A stretch of 46,690 nt of DNA, from assembly GCF_001039355.2 (NCBI RefSeq), contig NW_019775465.1, positions 182,938 through 229,627 on the forward strand, written 5' to 3'. The notes below the pieces were generated by a model. The model did not search any database. It worked only from the letters and a program-made list of their open reading frames with translations, and was not told the DNA's origin. Shown here in pieces: positions 30,350-39,196 of this stretch; positions within the stretch are counted from its first letter, which is position 1; each line of letters starts with the position of its first letter. The position numbers were made by a program, and so were the translations under genes. Source of the stretch: Lingula anatina (lineage: Eukaryota; Brachiopoda; Lingulata; Lingulida; Lingulidae).

Positions 30350-30463
30350 ATGGAAGGGACAAGCAGCACCTGGACCAGGCCCGAAGTTGAAGTTATTTTC
30401 CAATATCTTCAGGAGGACACGTATCCTATCGAGACAACACCAACACAGAAAATAGTTATTTAG
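30350..30463 (+). CDS. Small ORF (37 aa) behind the promoter, possible first exon
   Basis: Starts MEGTSSTWTRPEVEVIFQYL, with the Trp-x-x-x-Glu-Val spacing of the start of a Myb/SANT-like helix, but too short to call a domain. It stops at 30,463. A GT at 30,421 could splice it onward to the exon at 31,259, but the donor is weak. It lies inside the 2.1-kb transposon-like element, so it is probably the element's own gene or a captured exon. Low certainty. Confidence 0.35.
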   Translation: MEGTSSTWTRPEVEVIFQYLQEDTYPIETTPTQKIVI

Positions 30464-30608
30464 TCTAATTAAGTCTAATTATAAACTTTTAATTTTCATG
30501 ATGTTAAATATGCAATATTATTAGAGGTCACAGTACGTTATACGCAGATATACAATTCCAGGGATGCGTGTACAATGGACCTATGTACCTTGAATAAATG
30601 TCCTGCAG

Positions 30609-30832
30609 GGGATTACTATTTAATGGGTATTTATGCCCGGGGGACTACTATTTATGGGAATTTAGGTCCGGGGGACTACCATTTCTAGGATTTTAGGTCC
30701 GGGGACTACCATTTCTAGGATTTTAGGTCCGGGGACTACCATTTCTGGGATTTTAGGTCCAGGGGACTACCATTTCTGGGATTTTAGGTCCAGGGGACTA
30801 CCATTTCTGGGATTTTAGGTCCGGGGACAGCT
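30609..30832 (+). repeat. Minisatellite, 30-31-bp unit, ~7 copies
   Basis: The unit is roughly GGGGACTACCATTTCTGGGA followed by TTTTAGGTCC. The first two units are diverged and the last five nearly identical. It contains the GTCC word of the subterminal repeats, so it may have expanded from them. Confidence 0.9.
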
Positions 30833-31258
30833 GCTTACGATTCCTTTTCTCAGTTTTAAACTCGAACAAAATAACAGTAGTATAGGTCAATAATTCCTTT
30901 AACATAATAAGTACACATATATGCATAATGTAATGCTTATTTCAGATTGAACATGGCAATATCTATTACAGAGTTAAGGCCTCTTTACACTGGACGGCGT
31001 CCATTAAACTGATGAGGTATAAGCTTTTGGTGAATTACCCCATGAATCAAATTGATGTATATTTTACTTATAAAGCATTGGTTTAATATAGTGTGACCGT
31101 AATATGTACTCTGTTTTCCTGGATTATACCATTTACTGGTGGTGCGCCTTGTACATTTGTATACTTCGTAGTCAATTACCATTTATATTTAAATTGAATG
31201 CAGGTGAAATGTGATTAACGATGCAAAAACACTTATGGTATTTAAATTAATTTTACAG

Positions 31259-31465
31259 GTACTTACCGTGGGAACAAAAGTGTTGAAAAGAAATTTACGA
31301 AGGAGTGACAGAAAGGGGGGCAAAGAAGAAAACCCCTGGCTGTGGCCCTATGTTGTGAAGGGGATATCCAAATCTGGAGCTGACATCCTCCAGATTGAAT
31401 GCGGGTGCACACTGAAAGGCGCCGTAAACAGGGCATATTTGAAAGTTTATGTTGCAGATGAATAA
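31259..31465 (+). CDS. Integrase-C-terminal-like domain, candidate terminal exon
   Basis: After an ATTTTACAG acceptor the frame (phase 0) reads VLTVGTKVLKRNLRRSDRKG and then GK, followed by a PWLWPYVVKGISKSG strand-turn-strand and ending AVNRAYLKVYVADE at a stop. This is the small beta-barrel that closes Ty3/Gypsy-type integrases (basic RR-DRKGGK turn, W.GPY-like core, final LK.Y strand), standing alone without a catalytic core. Overlapping AATAAA hexamers sit on and after the stop (31,461-31,470). The intact frame, acceptor and poly(A) signal suggest a real last exon. A broken homologue lies at 17,140-17,335. It may bind chromatin or DNA ends (inference). Confidence 0.55.
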   Translation, partial: VLTVGTKVLKRNLRRSDRKGGKEENPWLWPYVVKGISKSGADILQIECGCTLKGAVNRAYLKVYVADE

Positions 31466-31470
31466 ATAAA
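31465..31470 (+). promoter_or_regulatory. Poly(A) signal candidate AATAAA
   Basis: Directly at the stop codon of the integrase-C-terminal-like exon. Confidence 0.4.
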
Positions 31471-31574
31471 AGAACTGAAATAAATATATGAAAATATAAC
31501 AAGTGTTATTCTTCATATACCTTTTTTATTCCATTGTATTTGTTTAGGTGAAATATTTTAAAAGTAATGGTAAT

Positions 31575-31612
31575 ATTATATTAGTTATCTATCTATATAT
31601 CTATCTATCTAT
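31575..31612. repeat. (TATC)n microsatellite
   Basis: Short run of tatc/tata tetranucleotides. Confidence 0.85.
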
Positions 31613-31639
31613 CACTCACTTTAAGTGCGAGAGAAAAAT

Positions 31640-31872
31640 GGGAGCGGACATATATTCCTAGTGTAAATCAGGATAACAGGTCCCATCCGGACTTAGATTC
31701 CTGGCGGTAAGACATGCATTCCTTGGTAACTGTTGTCCTACGGACGTTAAATCCTAGTAACGTATGTCCTAGGACATCCATTCCTAGCAACGCTAGACCT
31801 AGGACTTACGTTCCCAGGACTTAGTGTCCGGTCGGACTTGCGTTACTAGGACTACCATTCCGTTCACACCGG
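31640..31872 (-). repeat. Right subterminal repeats and TIR of the 2.1-kb element
   Basis: About 14 units such as GGACATCCATTCCTAG and GTAACGTATGTCCTAG in alternating orientation, ending in the perfect 17-bp TIR. Confidence 0.82.
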
Positions 31873-31930
31873 GAACCGCATCATATGAGTTCTTCTTTTA
31901 CATGTATTGAGCCACGAGATTTTATATCCT

Positions 31931-31931
31931 A

Positions 31932-31974
<43 letters not shown>

Positions 31975-32492
31975 TTCTTATAGGACGCCTTACATTCTAT
32001 CTCAAGGCGCCTTACAATAATGCCTAATATACTTAATCATTAAAATGACTACAATATTTTAATCTTAAACATTTGTTGTAAACCATTTAAAATTTACGCT
32101 ACTAAAAATCAATCTTGTTACTATATATACAGAATTAAAAATGTGGGTCTTTAACAGAGAATTAAAATTGTCAAAGTCTTCTGTTTTTCTAATAAAACTT
32201 GGTAGGGCATTCCTCTCTTTTGCGGCGTACATTATAAAAGCACGATCTCCATAACTTTTCAGGCACCCCTTCTCTAAAACAGAATGTTCGAAAATAAGAC
32301 CATTCTCAGTATTAAAACGTGTGGACCGCTGTGGTGAGTTAAAACAGATAAGATCAGATAAATATTATGGTCCGTGTGAATGGATCGCCTTAAAATAATA
32401 CAAAGTACTTTAAAATCAATCCTCTGCTTCACAGGCAGCCAGTGTAATTCTTTCAGAATGGGAGTGATATGGTGTGTCGTTGTTATAAACTT
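31931..32492 (-). pseudogene. LINE 3'-end fragment with (ATT)n tail
   Basis: The minus strand encodes HITPILKELHWLPVKQRIDF and, after a frameshift near 32,290, YGDRAFIMYAAKERNALPSF and LLKTHIF. This is the conserved C-terminus after the RT of CR1/L2-like non-LTR elements. It runs to an (ATT)n microsatellite (31,931-31,974 on plus as (AAT)n), the usual 3' tail of such elements. 5'-truncated and broken. Confidence 0.8.
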
Positions 32493-32984
32493 CACAATCA
32501 ATATTAAAGTTTAGATAAAACCGTTTCCTATTTACAATGTTCCCTAAAGCAAACACAATTGTTTATAGTCAAAATGTTCCAGTTCAATTTTAATTTTAAA
32601 AGGTTGAAATAGATATATTACATTAAATTCTTATTTCCCAAATTCTTACTTCTCACTTCATCAGGAAGAAACTATATCGTTGATAAAAATATTGGTATTT
32701 TGAATTAAAAAAACACAATATGAAGGCTCTATTCTTTACGCATTAAGATATAAGTTCAAATATTGATTATTATCTAGCGTGTACTTGTTCTAAATCCCTT
32801 TTTTACTTATGCAGCATTATCAGAAAAATAGGATATTGTACATAAATAAAGATGTATAATAAAACAAGAAATTCCTTATTGTAAGCTCTCCCCTACACTT
32901 ATCGAGGTTTGAGATTTATTTTTTCTTTCTTTTTTAATGTCAACACATATGTTTTTATTAAATCTTGATTTATTCAATACTTAC

Positions 32985-32996
32985 TGACCCATCCCC
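32985..32996 (-). CDS. Candidate 12-nt microexon GGGGATGGGTCA
   Basis: Preceded on the minus strand by ATTCTTTTCAG and followed by GTAAGTATTG. Counterpart of the unit at 28,500. Confidence 0.45.
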
Positions 32997-33284
32997 CTGA
33001 AAAGAATATTTAAAAAATCATAATATGAATTAGTAACACGTGATGTTGTCTCGCCTTCTACCCTAATCGAGGTATGAGGTTCAATATCTTTAATTATTTA
33101 ACATGTACTTGTTCTTGTAAGTCTTTTTTAAAGCATACAATGTTACAGTAAAAACAAATGTATCCAGTTTGCAACGTTAATCAAAAGTGTTCTTTATAAT
33201 GCCATCCAAATATTCCAGTAAACTTTTATTTTACAAAAATTGACATGAATAGATTTAGTTGCTATTATTTTGTTCCATACTTAC

Positions 33285-33293
33285 CAATTCTTC
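33285..33293 (-). CDS. Candidate 9-nt microexon GAAGAATTG
   Basis: Preceded by ATTTTTTTTCAG and followed by GTAAGTATGG. Counterpart of 28,816-28,824. Confidence 0.45.
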
Positions 33294-33487
33294 CTGAAAA
33301 AAAATAATAATTTGGATGAAATGCAAAATTCACAAAAACCGTTAAGCTATCAAAGCACTCCATTCTTTTTCACATTTTAAAACATTTTCATTATTATATA
33401 TCATTGTTACTGAAAGGAATATTCAATTTCATTTTAAAAGGTTGACATTAATATAATTTATTAAGTCCTGATTTCTACAATACTTAC

Positions 33488-33499
33488 GGGCAAGGGAAC
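33488..33499 (-). CDS. Candidate 12-nt microexon GTTCCCTTGCCC
   Basis: Preceded by TTTTTTTACCTTTCAG and followed by GTAAGTATTG. The polypyrimidine tract is the best of the array. Confidence 0.45.
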
Positions 33500-33620
33500 C
33501 TGAAAGGTAAAAAAAAATTGTATATAAGAAAAACTGTATTATGAATTTAAATGAAGCATGGTGAAGGCTCTCATTTTAGTTTAATTGAGATGTGAGGTTT
33601 AAAGTCTTTTAACCATCTAT

Positions 33621-34528
33621 GAAATGCTGATGGAAACATGCGAATAGACAGTTTCTGATGAGGTAGCTCCTAATATCATACACTACACCAAAATCGTACA
33701 CAATTATATAATCAATTAAAAGGATAACAATGAATACGTATCCCTAAGATTGAAATATATTTTAATATAGAGAATTGTATTAAGATTTAAAGATTTAACA
33801 CATTGTAAACTACATTCTACCTTTAAAAAAGTATGAAGTCTAACACATTTAAATATCTACGATGTACGTACTCTTTTTGACATCTTTATGGACAAGTTTG
33901 AGATTTTTAATACCACAGTTCTCAAGTCATAATTTTCACCAAAGGCGCATGCAATTAATTTGTTAAGATCTTGTTCTGTTACTTTGTAACCCAAATTTAT
34001 CTGTAGTCTTACGTAGTGTTTTTATCAAAATTGATGGGGCCTAAAATTAAATTCTGTTAAATTCTCCACAACCCCTTTCACGAGAAAATCAACCTAATCA
34101 GCCAAAATGTTACAAGGTGGGGGTTGGCAGATTCAATATTTGCTGTGTTTTTGATTACTGTTACAAACGATGTTGACAGCACATTTTGAAAAAATCTAAA
34201 TTAAAAAAAAAAAAAGATAATGCCATCTGAAATTTGGGGGTCTTGATTACACAAAATATTCCAACGAAAGTACTAGAAGTTCATTTATAAATTCCTTGAA
34301 GGATTTTATATTTCGGCTTTATCTTTTCCTTATTTTCTAACAGTCCATTCCAAGACCTTCCGGACGATGTGTGACATAAATGTCAATCAGGTTGCTATAG
34401 TAACAAACTTTGCCTGTAAAAAGAGGGACAAAATCTACTAAATGTAGCACTCATCGTTTGGCAAATTTCGCTTAACACAGCACAGATTTTGAATAAAATA
34501 AGACACTTTTTGAAAAGTTAAGGACTAG
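33621..34528. other. AT-rich stretch, nothing clear
   Basis: The first few hundred bases contain faint echoes of the array (tttaaccatct, aaagtttgag). No gene or transposon end was seen. Confidence 0.4.
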
Positions 34529-35420
34529 CCCAGCAAGCAAATTATGTTGTTTTAACGTTGATAAGATGTTGGATAAACGTTGGTTTGAAAGTTGGATCAA
34601 CGTCAGATAACAACATTGTATTAACCCCAGTTGTTAGACAACATTCTTGCATGAAACAAACATTAAAATGGCCTGAAATTTTTTTGTTTTTGGTACAAAA
34701 CACAGGTACGTAATTACAACGTACACTGTAAAAACATCCAAGTGCTTGCTTTGTCTGATTTTTTCAACACATTTAGCTCCGAAGCATGTTTTGTATCTAA
34801 GCATGGTGTACCCTTTAATCCTGGATGTGTTTAGCAGAAGGACATGTTTGATGGCTAAATATATGTAGGGTACATATGTATGGCTTTTAAGTTAAGATTT
34901 CGAAGGTTTATATATATATACAAAGTCACAGTCACCTCAACCTGCCTATCTATAGCAGGGTACCGGGAATTGTCAACTTTGTTAACTTTACTCCATCACA
35001 TTTTCAGCGACTTATTCACCCCAGTATTAGCTTACCTTGCAATGAAGTTTATAGGAATGTATTTCTGAATAACACGTTAAGAAAATTCACTAGTTCACTT
35101 AAGACACAAAACAACTGTCACTTTTACTTTAAAACACTTTTTTTATGATTTTGATAAAGTTAGTTAAAGTATTAATAAACAAAGTGTCACGTTTTCAATA
35201 ATAATATTTTAAATTACAATCCATGTCTTGCATCACGATGACCAAACAACAACGTTGAGTCAAAGACCAAAATACAACGTTGAGTCAACGTCACATTATG
35301 AAGGTGTTTTGACGTGGCTGGATCAACGTTGATTTTACGTTGAATTTTGGTAGATCAACGGCAATTCAACGTATCAACCTGTTTTCAACGTTGATCTAAC
35401 GTCACTATGCCTGCTGCTTA
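34529..35420 (-). mobile_element. AACGTTGA-rich element, copy 2 (inverted)
   Basis: Inverse of 17,630-18,533 with moderate divergence. It starts cccagcaagcaaattatg and ends near tgcctgctgcttagc. Both copies contain an unrelated-looking middle with ccaggatgtgtttagc and gatggctaaatatatgtag. No coding capacity. Confidence 0.7.
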
Positions 35421-35690
35421 GCTTTGTAATAATGCAGTATAATACTTCACCTTGTCAGAGCACGTAGGGGTAGGCGTCTAAACTGAGCGGTATGAGCGGT
35501 GAGTTATGCGATGTTTTATTTCCATGGTACTGCTTAATTACGCCTGATTTTTATCAATTGTATTTTTTTGTTTATTTTGACAGTATTAATTTTTTTTTTC
35601 TAAGTTATCACCGTCGTTGTAATTGGTGTCAAGACAATAAAATAGTTCGAAACTTCCGTCTATAACTCTGCGTGCTTCCTCACAATCAAC
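35421..35690. other. Unassigned spacer
   Basis: No repeat match. Possible promoter region for the small ORF that follows (tataactctg at 35,661), weak. Confidence 0.3.
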
Positions 35691-35828
35691 ATGGCGGAAA
35701 GAGGTGGCCGAAAAGTAAATATTTCTGGTGCAGAAAAGATAGCATGCCTACAAATATCAAATGAATTGTATATTTCTCGGGAAGTGCACCTGACACGTCA
35801 AGAATTATTTACGAAATCTGAAATGTGA
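35691..35828 (+). CDS. Small ORF (45 aa) with good start context, uncertain
   Basis: ATG in a favourable context (aatcaacATGGCGG). It reads MAERGGRKVNISGAEKIACL and continues to KSEM before a stop. No known domain. It could be a first coding exon of a gene whose remainder is lost or outside the window, or chance. It is followed directly by a minisatellite. Confidence 0.25.
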   Translation: MAERGGRKVNISGAEKIACLQISNELYISREVHLTRQELFTKSEM

Positions 35829-35911
35829 TTCGCGACCAGGATCAAGCTAGGGATGACAGGTATCCCATTCTGCAAATGCCCCGAGAGTGAGCTACTGAAT
35901 GGTTACATGCC

Positions 35912-36095
35912 TATACGTCCCCGCACCGATACTCCCCCGCACCGATACTCCCCCGCTTCTTTACATCCCCGCACCGATACTTTACCGCAGCGATACTCCC
36001 TCGCACCGATCCCCCCCCCCCCGCTTCTTTACATCCCCGCGTCGATACTCCCCCTCACTGATATTCCCGCGAACCGATACTCCGCAAAAACACTA
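35912..36095 (+). repeat. C-rich minisatellite, ~15-16-bp unit
   Basis: Variants of CCCCGCACCGATACTC recur about ten times, with the longer phrase cttctttacatccccgc inserted twice and a C homopolymer near 36,010. Confidence 0.88.
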
Positions 36096-36248
36096 CTCCC
36101 CCAAGACATAGATTCCCATTGGCTTCAAAAACACAATTTGTGATTCAAAACCCTTTCTATAATGCATTTTCTTTTCAAGATGCACCACCCTCTTGGGACC
36201 CAAAATTGACACATTTTATTCGAAATGTATTGGGGAAAATAAAGAACG

Positions 36249-36714
36249 TGTTACGGGTCAGAGTACCCAATGCCAGCAAAAATCAATGACAAAAGATTTA
36301 AAGACGTTTTAATATTTTATTAAAACTAAATAAACTAATGACAATAACAATAAGCTATTCTTAATACACAAATAAACCTATCTGAAAGCATGAAGTGTCC
36401 TGTGTGAAAGTCCGATGTGAATCCGTCGACTGGAGAGTGAATGGAGACGAATCAGCTCAAAGTTCAGTGAAAGGGTCCGATGAAATCCCACAGTAATTAC
36501 AATGCAAGTTCCAGTAGAAAATATGAGTGTCGGTTCAGTGGTAAATAGGTTCCAAAAAAAAAAATATATTCTCCTTCAAAAGTCCCAAAACAAAACTCAG
36601 TCTCCTATCCGTTCATACTCCAGCGTCTGTCTAAACTAACGCTCTCTAGATACTCATGCTCTCGCGATATGGTGACGTCATAAGCTGACCTACTTATACA
36701 CAACAAACGTTACA
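36249..36714 (+). mobile_element. Possible solo or 3' LTR
   Basis: Begins TGTTACG and ends CGTTACA (TG..CA with short imperfect inverted ends), and is preceded by a purine-rich ggggaaaataaagaa like a polypurine tract. No target duplication and no partner LTR in the window. Tentative. Confidence 0.3.
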
Positions 36715-36854
36715 GAAAATCGATCTCAGACTTTGTGTGCAGCTTGACAGTACGTAGGCCTACAGCTCTTCCTTGTGCTTTTTGAGAAATATTTTTTTGC
36801 AAAATTCATATCGTTCTCCTACTGTAGTTACCGTATATATATTATACGCCTTTT

Positions 36855-36883
36855 TATTTTATTTATTTTATTTATTTATTCAT

Positions 36884-36922
<39 letters not shown>
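36855..36922. repeat. (TTTA)n microsatellite
   Basis: About 17 tttat/ttta units. Confidence 0.95.
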
Positions 36923-36923
<1 letters not shown>

Positions 36924-37387
36924 TGCAAAGTTAGTTTTAATAAAAGATAATGCAGCTATATGTCTTTTCTTCAGGCAACGATGAATTTGTTAAATTATTA
37001 AGTAATGGAAAAGCAGTGCTAAAGCGCTTCGTTTTCTGTCTTCTTCCTCCAACCTTCTTTTCTGCTCTTTAAGCTTCTTTCCCTTGTCTTTTGTAGGCAT
37101 ATTAGAATCTGAATGGAGCATAATTCAAAATTTTTGAAAATTATTGCACAACGCTATGTTTTTGACTAACTTCGTTATAGATGTGAGGGTGTGCGCCGTA
37201 CTCAACACGCAAAGGGCACTTTCTCCTTCATTGCTTGTGACGTGCATCTTGGACCACGCAAATCTCACTTGCAAACTCAATGCAAACTCCTTGCGAATGG
37301 AGCAAGTTACGCTTGCGGCCTCGTTGTTCGAAGATTATTTGTAGAATCTATTGGAAATGTTCAATATCCTCCGTACGTGCTTACATA
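36923..37387. other. Unassigned spacer
   Basis: A segment 37,170-37,330 is less AT-rich and open in two frames, but neither translation shows a motif. Confidence 0.35.
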
Positions 37388-37860
37388 CAGTGGTAGTAAT
37401 AATTTTGTTTCCGTTGTACACCGGTTTAACAACGTTCGAAATGTTTTTATCCCTATCTTGTGAATAGAAGGGGGCGGACAAACAATGGAGGGCCGTATAA
37501 ATCCCTTCAAAATTCGAATGCACAAACACAATAGCTTAGGTGGAATAACACAATACTTAAGACGAGTGAACCCCATGACGCCGGTTTCTGTGGTCCAGCG
37601 CAGGCGCGACAATCCGCTATAACTAGGTGTAATTAACAGCAGGTTACATCAGCCAGAAGGTCCCTATTGTTTATAAGATTATAGCTTTAAGAGGCTAAAA
37701 CCCATGCTAACGTGTGCCACGCGAAGCGAACTTTCCTTTTGTTCACTAATTTGGCACGCGCAGCTGGTTTTTAGTGTTGCTAACAAACTGCTAGTTAAAT
37801 TTGTTATCAGTTATTTTATCCAATATGAAATTTCCGCAGTCAAAAATTGGACTAAGTATA
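37388..37860 (+). repeat. Dispersed repeat family A, 5' part, copy 2
   Basis: Same orientation as 8160-8640, from acagtggtagta to caaaaattggactaagtat, where it joins Gypsy sequence abruptly. Confidence 0.82.
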
Positions 37861-38723
37861 AAAGCGATGGGTCAGTGAGAATTTGTGGTGACTATAAAGT
37901 AACTGTGAATCAGGCTGTATCGCAAGAACAGTATCCACTTCCCACGGTCAAGGATCTGTTCTCAACTTTGGCAGGGGGAACTGTTTTCACAAAGATCGAT
38001 CTATCTAGCGCCTATGCCCAATTGGAGCTCGATGAAGAAAGTCAAAAGTATCTTGTTGTGAACACACACAAGGGGTTGTATAAGTTCAAGCGCTTAGCTT
38101 ATGGAGTCAAAAGTGCACCTATGATCTTTCAGTGTGTAATGCATCAAATGTTGAAAGATTTTGATGGCGTTATTTGTTCACAAGATGATGCTTTGATCAA
38201 GGGCATAGAGGAAGATGGTAAACATGAAGAAGATATCAAAAAGGTTGAAAAAGTGTTGCAGCGATTGAATGAATATGGAGTAAAGGCTAAGAGAGTAAAG
38301 TGTCGCTTTCGGGAGCCTAAAGTTGAATATCTGAGACCATATGGTGGACAAAGCTGGACTTCATCCTACAGAGGAGAAAGTCAAGGCTATTCGAGATGCA
38401 CCCGTGCCCAAGAATGTACAGGAGCTTGAGTTGATTATTGGACTTGTAAACTACTATGGTGCATTCTTCAAAGACATGTCTACCACACTTGCACCATTAA
38501 ACAGAATGAGGCAGAAGAATGTCAATTGGAAATGGACTGAGGAATGTCAAAAGGCATTTGATGCATGCAAATGTGAGTTAAGCAGTGACAGAGTGCTTAC
38601 ACACTATGATTCTCAACGCAAAATAAAACTCGACTGTGATGCCTCGGCATATGGAGTGGGTGTAGTCACATCATGTATGATGGTTCAGAAAAAACAATAG
38701 CATCAAGAACTCTGAGCAAAAGT
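37861..38723 (+). pseudogene. Ty3/Gypsy reverse transcriptase fragment
   Basis: Reads DGSVRICGDYKVTVN, PLPTVKDLF and FTKIDLSSAYAQLELD (motif A, catalytic Asp), then YKFKRLAYGVKSAPMIFQ. The position of the YxDD box is SQDD, so the catalytic loop is altered. A one-base frameshift near 38,335 separates VEYL from VDKAGLHPTEEKVKAI. The connection domain and the start of RNase H (KLDCDASAYGVG) follow, with a further frameshift near 38,675. Both edges abut pieces of repeats A and B. No gag, integrase or LTR belongs to it. Inactive. Confidence 0.9.
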
Positions 38724-38850
38724 GCACTGTCAGGCAGGTAAGTTGTTCAAAAAAAACATCGTCGCCGTTCGTCGCCCCTACCTTAAAGAAGCTTATCCTC
38801 CGCTTGGATCACGGCATTTTTTGTTGTCTGACAAATTAGGGCAGATGTCA
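38723..38850 (+). repeat. Dispersed repeat family B, short piece
   Basis: Matches 2038-2165: cactgtcaggcaggt.aagttgttc, cgccgttcgtcgcc, tccgcttggatcac and tctgacaaattagggcagatgtca. Confidence 0.82.
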
Positions 38851-39111
38851 ATAAAGTCGCGCGACAAGGTTATTTTCAGTTGCACCCTGGATTACGCACG
38901 CTTGCTCCGCAAGGTGTCGCCTGTGGTGGGGGGAGGGGGCAGCACAGCCCATGTTGTTACTGTGACGAAGGTGACAAGTACTTCCAAACATATTTCTTAG
39001 ACCACGGTGGAAGTGAAGAACAAAAGACTCAGACGTGGTGTAACTCGCATAACCGCACGTCTTGCATGAATGTGTTATAACCCGCTAATGGACCCCTGGT
39101 CTAAATAAGAT

Positions 39112-39196
39112 AGATCCCTCGTCAGCGAGGGTTATGTGACATCCACTCGTGCTTCTCACTCGTGTATGCCACATAACCCTCGCTGACGAGGGGTCT
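39112..39196. repeat. Nested palindrome, ~28-bp outer arms
   Basis: 39,112-39,139 and 39,169-39,196 are near-perfect inverted repeats. Each arm contains its own CCCTCG-TCAG-CGAGGG hairpin. Confidence 0.88.

Larger units (their letters stand above)
29763..31872 (+). mobile_element. 2.1-kb DNA transposon-like element with perfect 17-bp TIRs
   Basis: CCGGTGTGAACGGAATG at 29,763-29,779 is exactly inverted at 31,856-31,872. Both ends carry ~200 bp of ~16-bp subterminal repeats of the form GGAAT..GTCC in alternating orientation. The interior contains a tRNA-like segment, a CCAAT/TATA-type promoter with a short ORF, a 30-31-bp minisatellite and an integrase-C-terminal-like exon with poly(A) signal. 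I could not find a target duplication. Superfamily unknown. Confidence 0.68.
32493..33620 (-). repeat. Tandem units with microexon-like cores, block 2
   Basis: Resumes the array of 27.4-29.1 kb. Cores are at 32,985, 33,285 and 33,488, with a decayed one near 32,650. The order and spacing (203, 300, 335 bp) resemble block 1 (about 240, 316, 322 bp), and the 9-nt cores correspond. The array therefore arose by duplication of a multi-unit block and was later split by the LINE and the 2.1-kb element. Confidence 0.7.

Noticed and set aside
31295-31516. Minus-strand frames over the integrase-tail exon
   Set aside because: Antisense to a frame with recognisable domain pattern.
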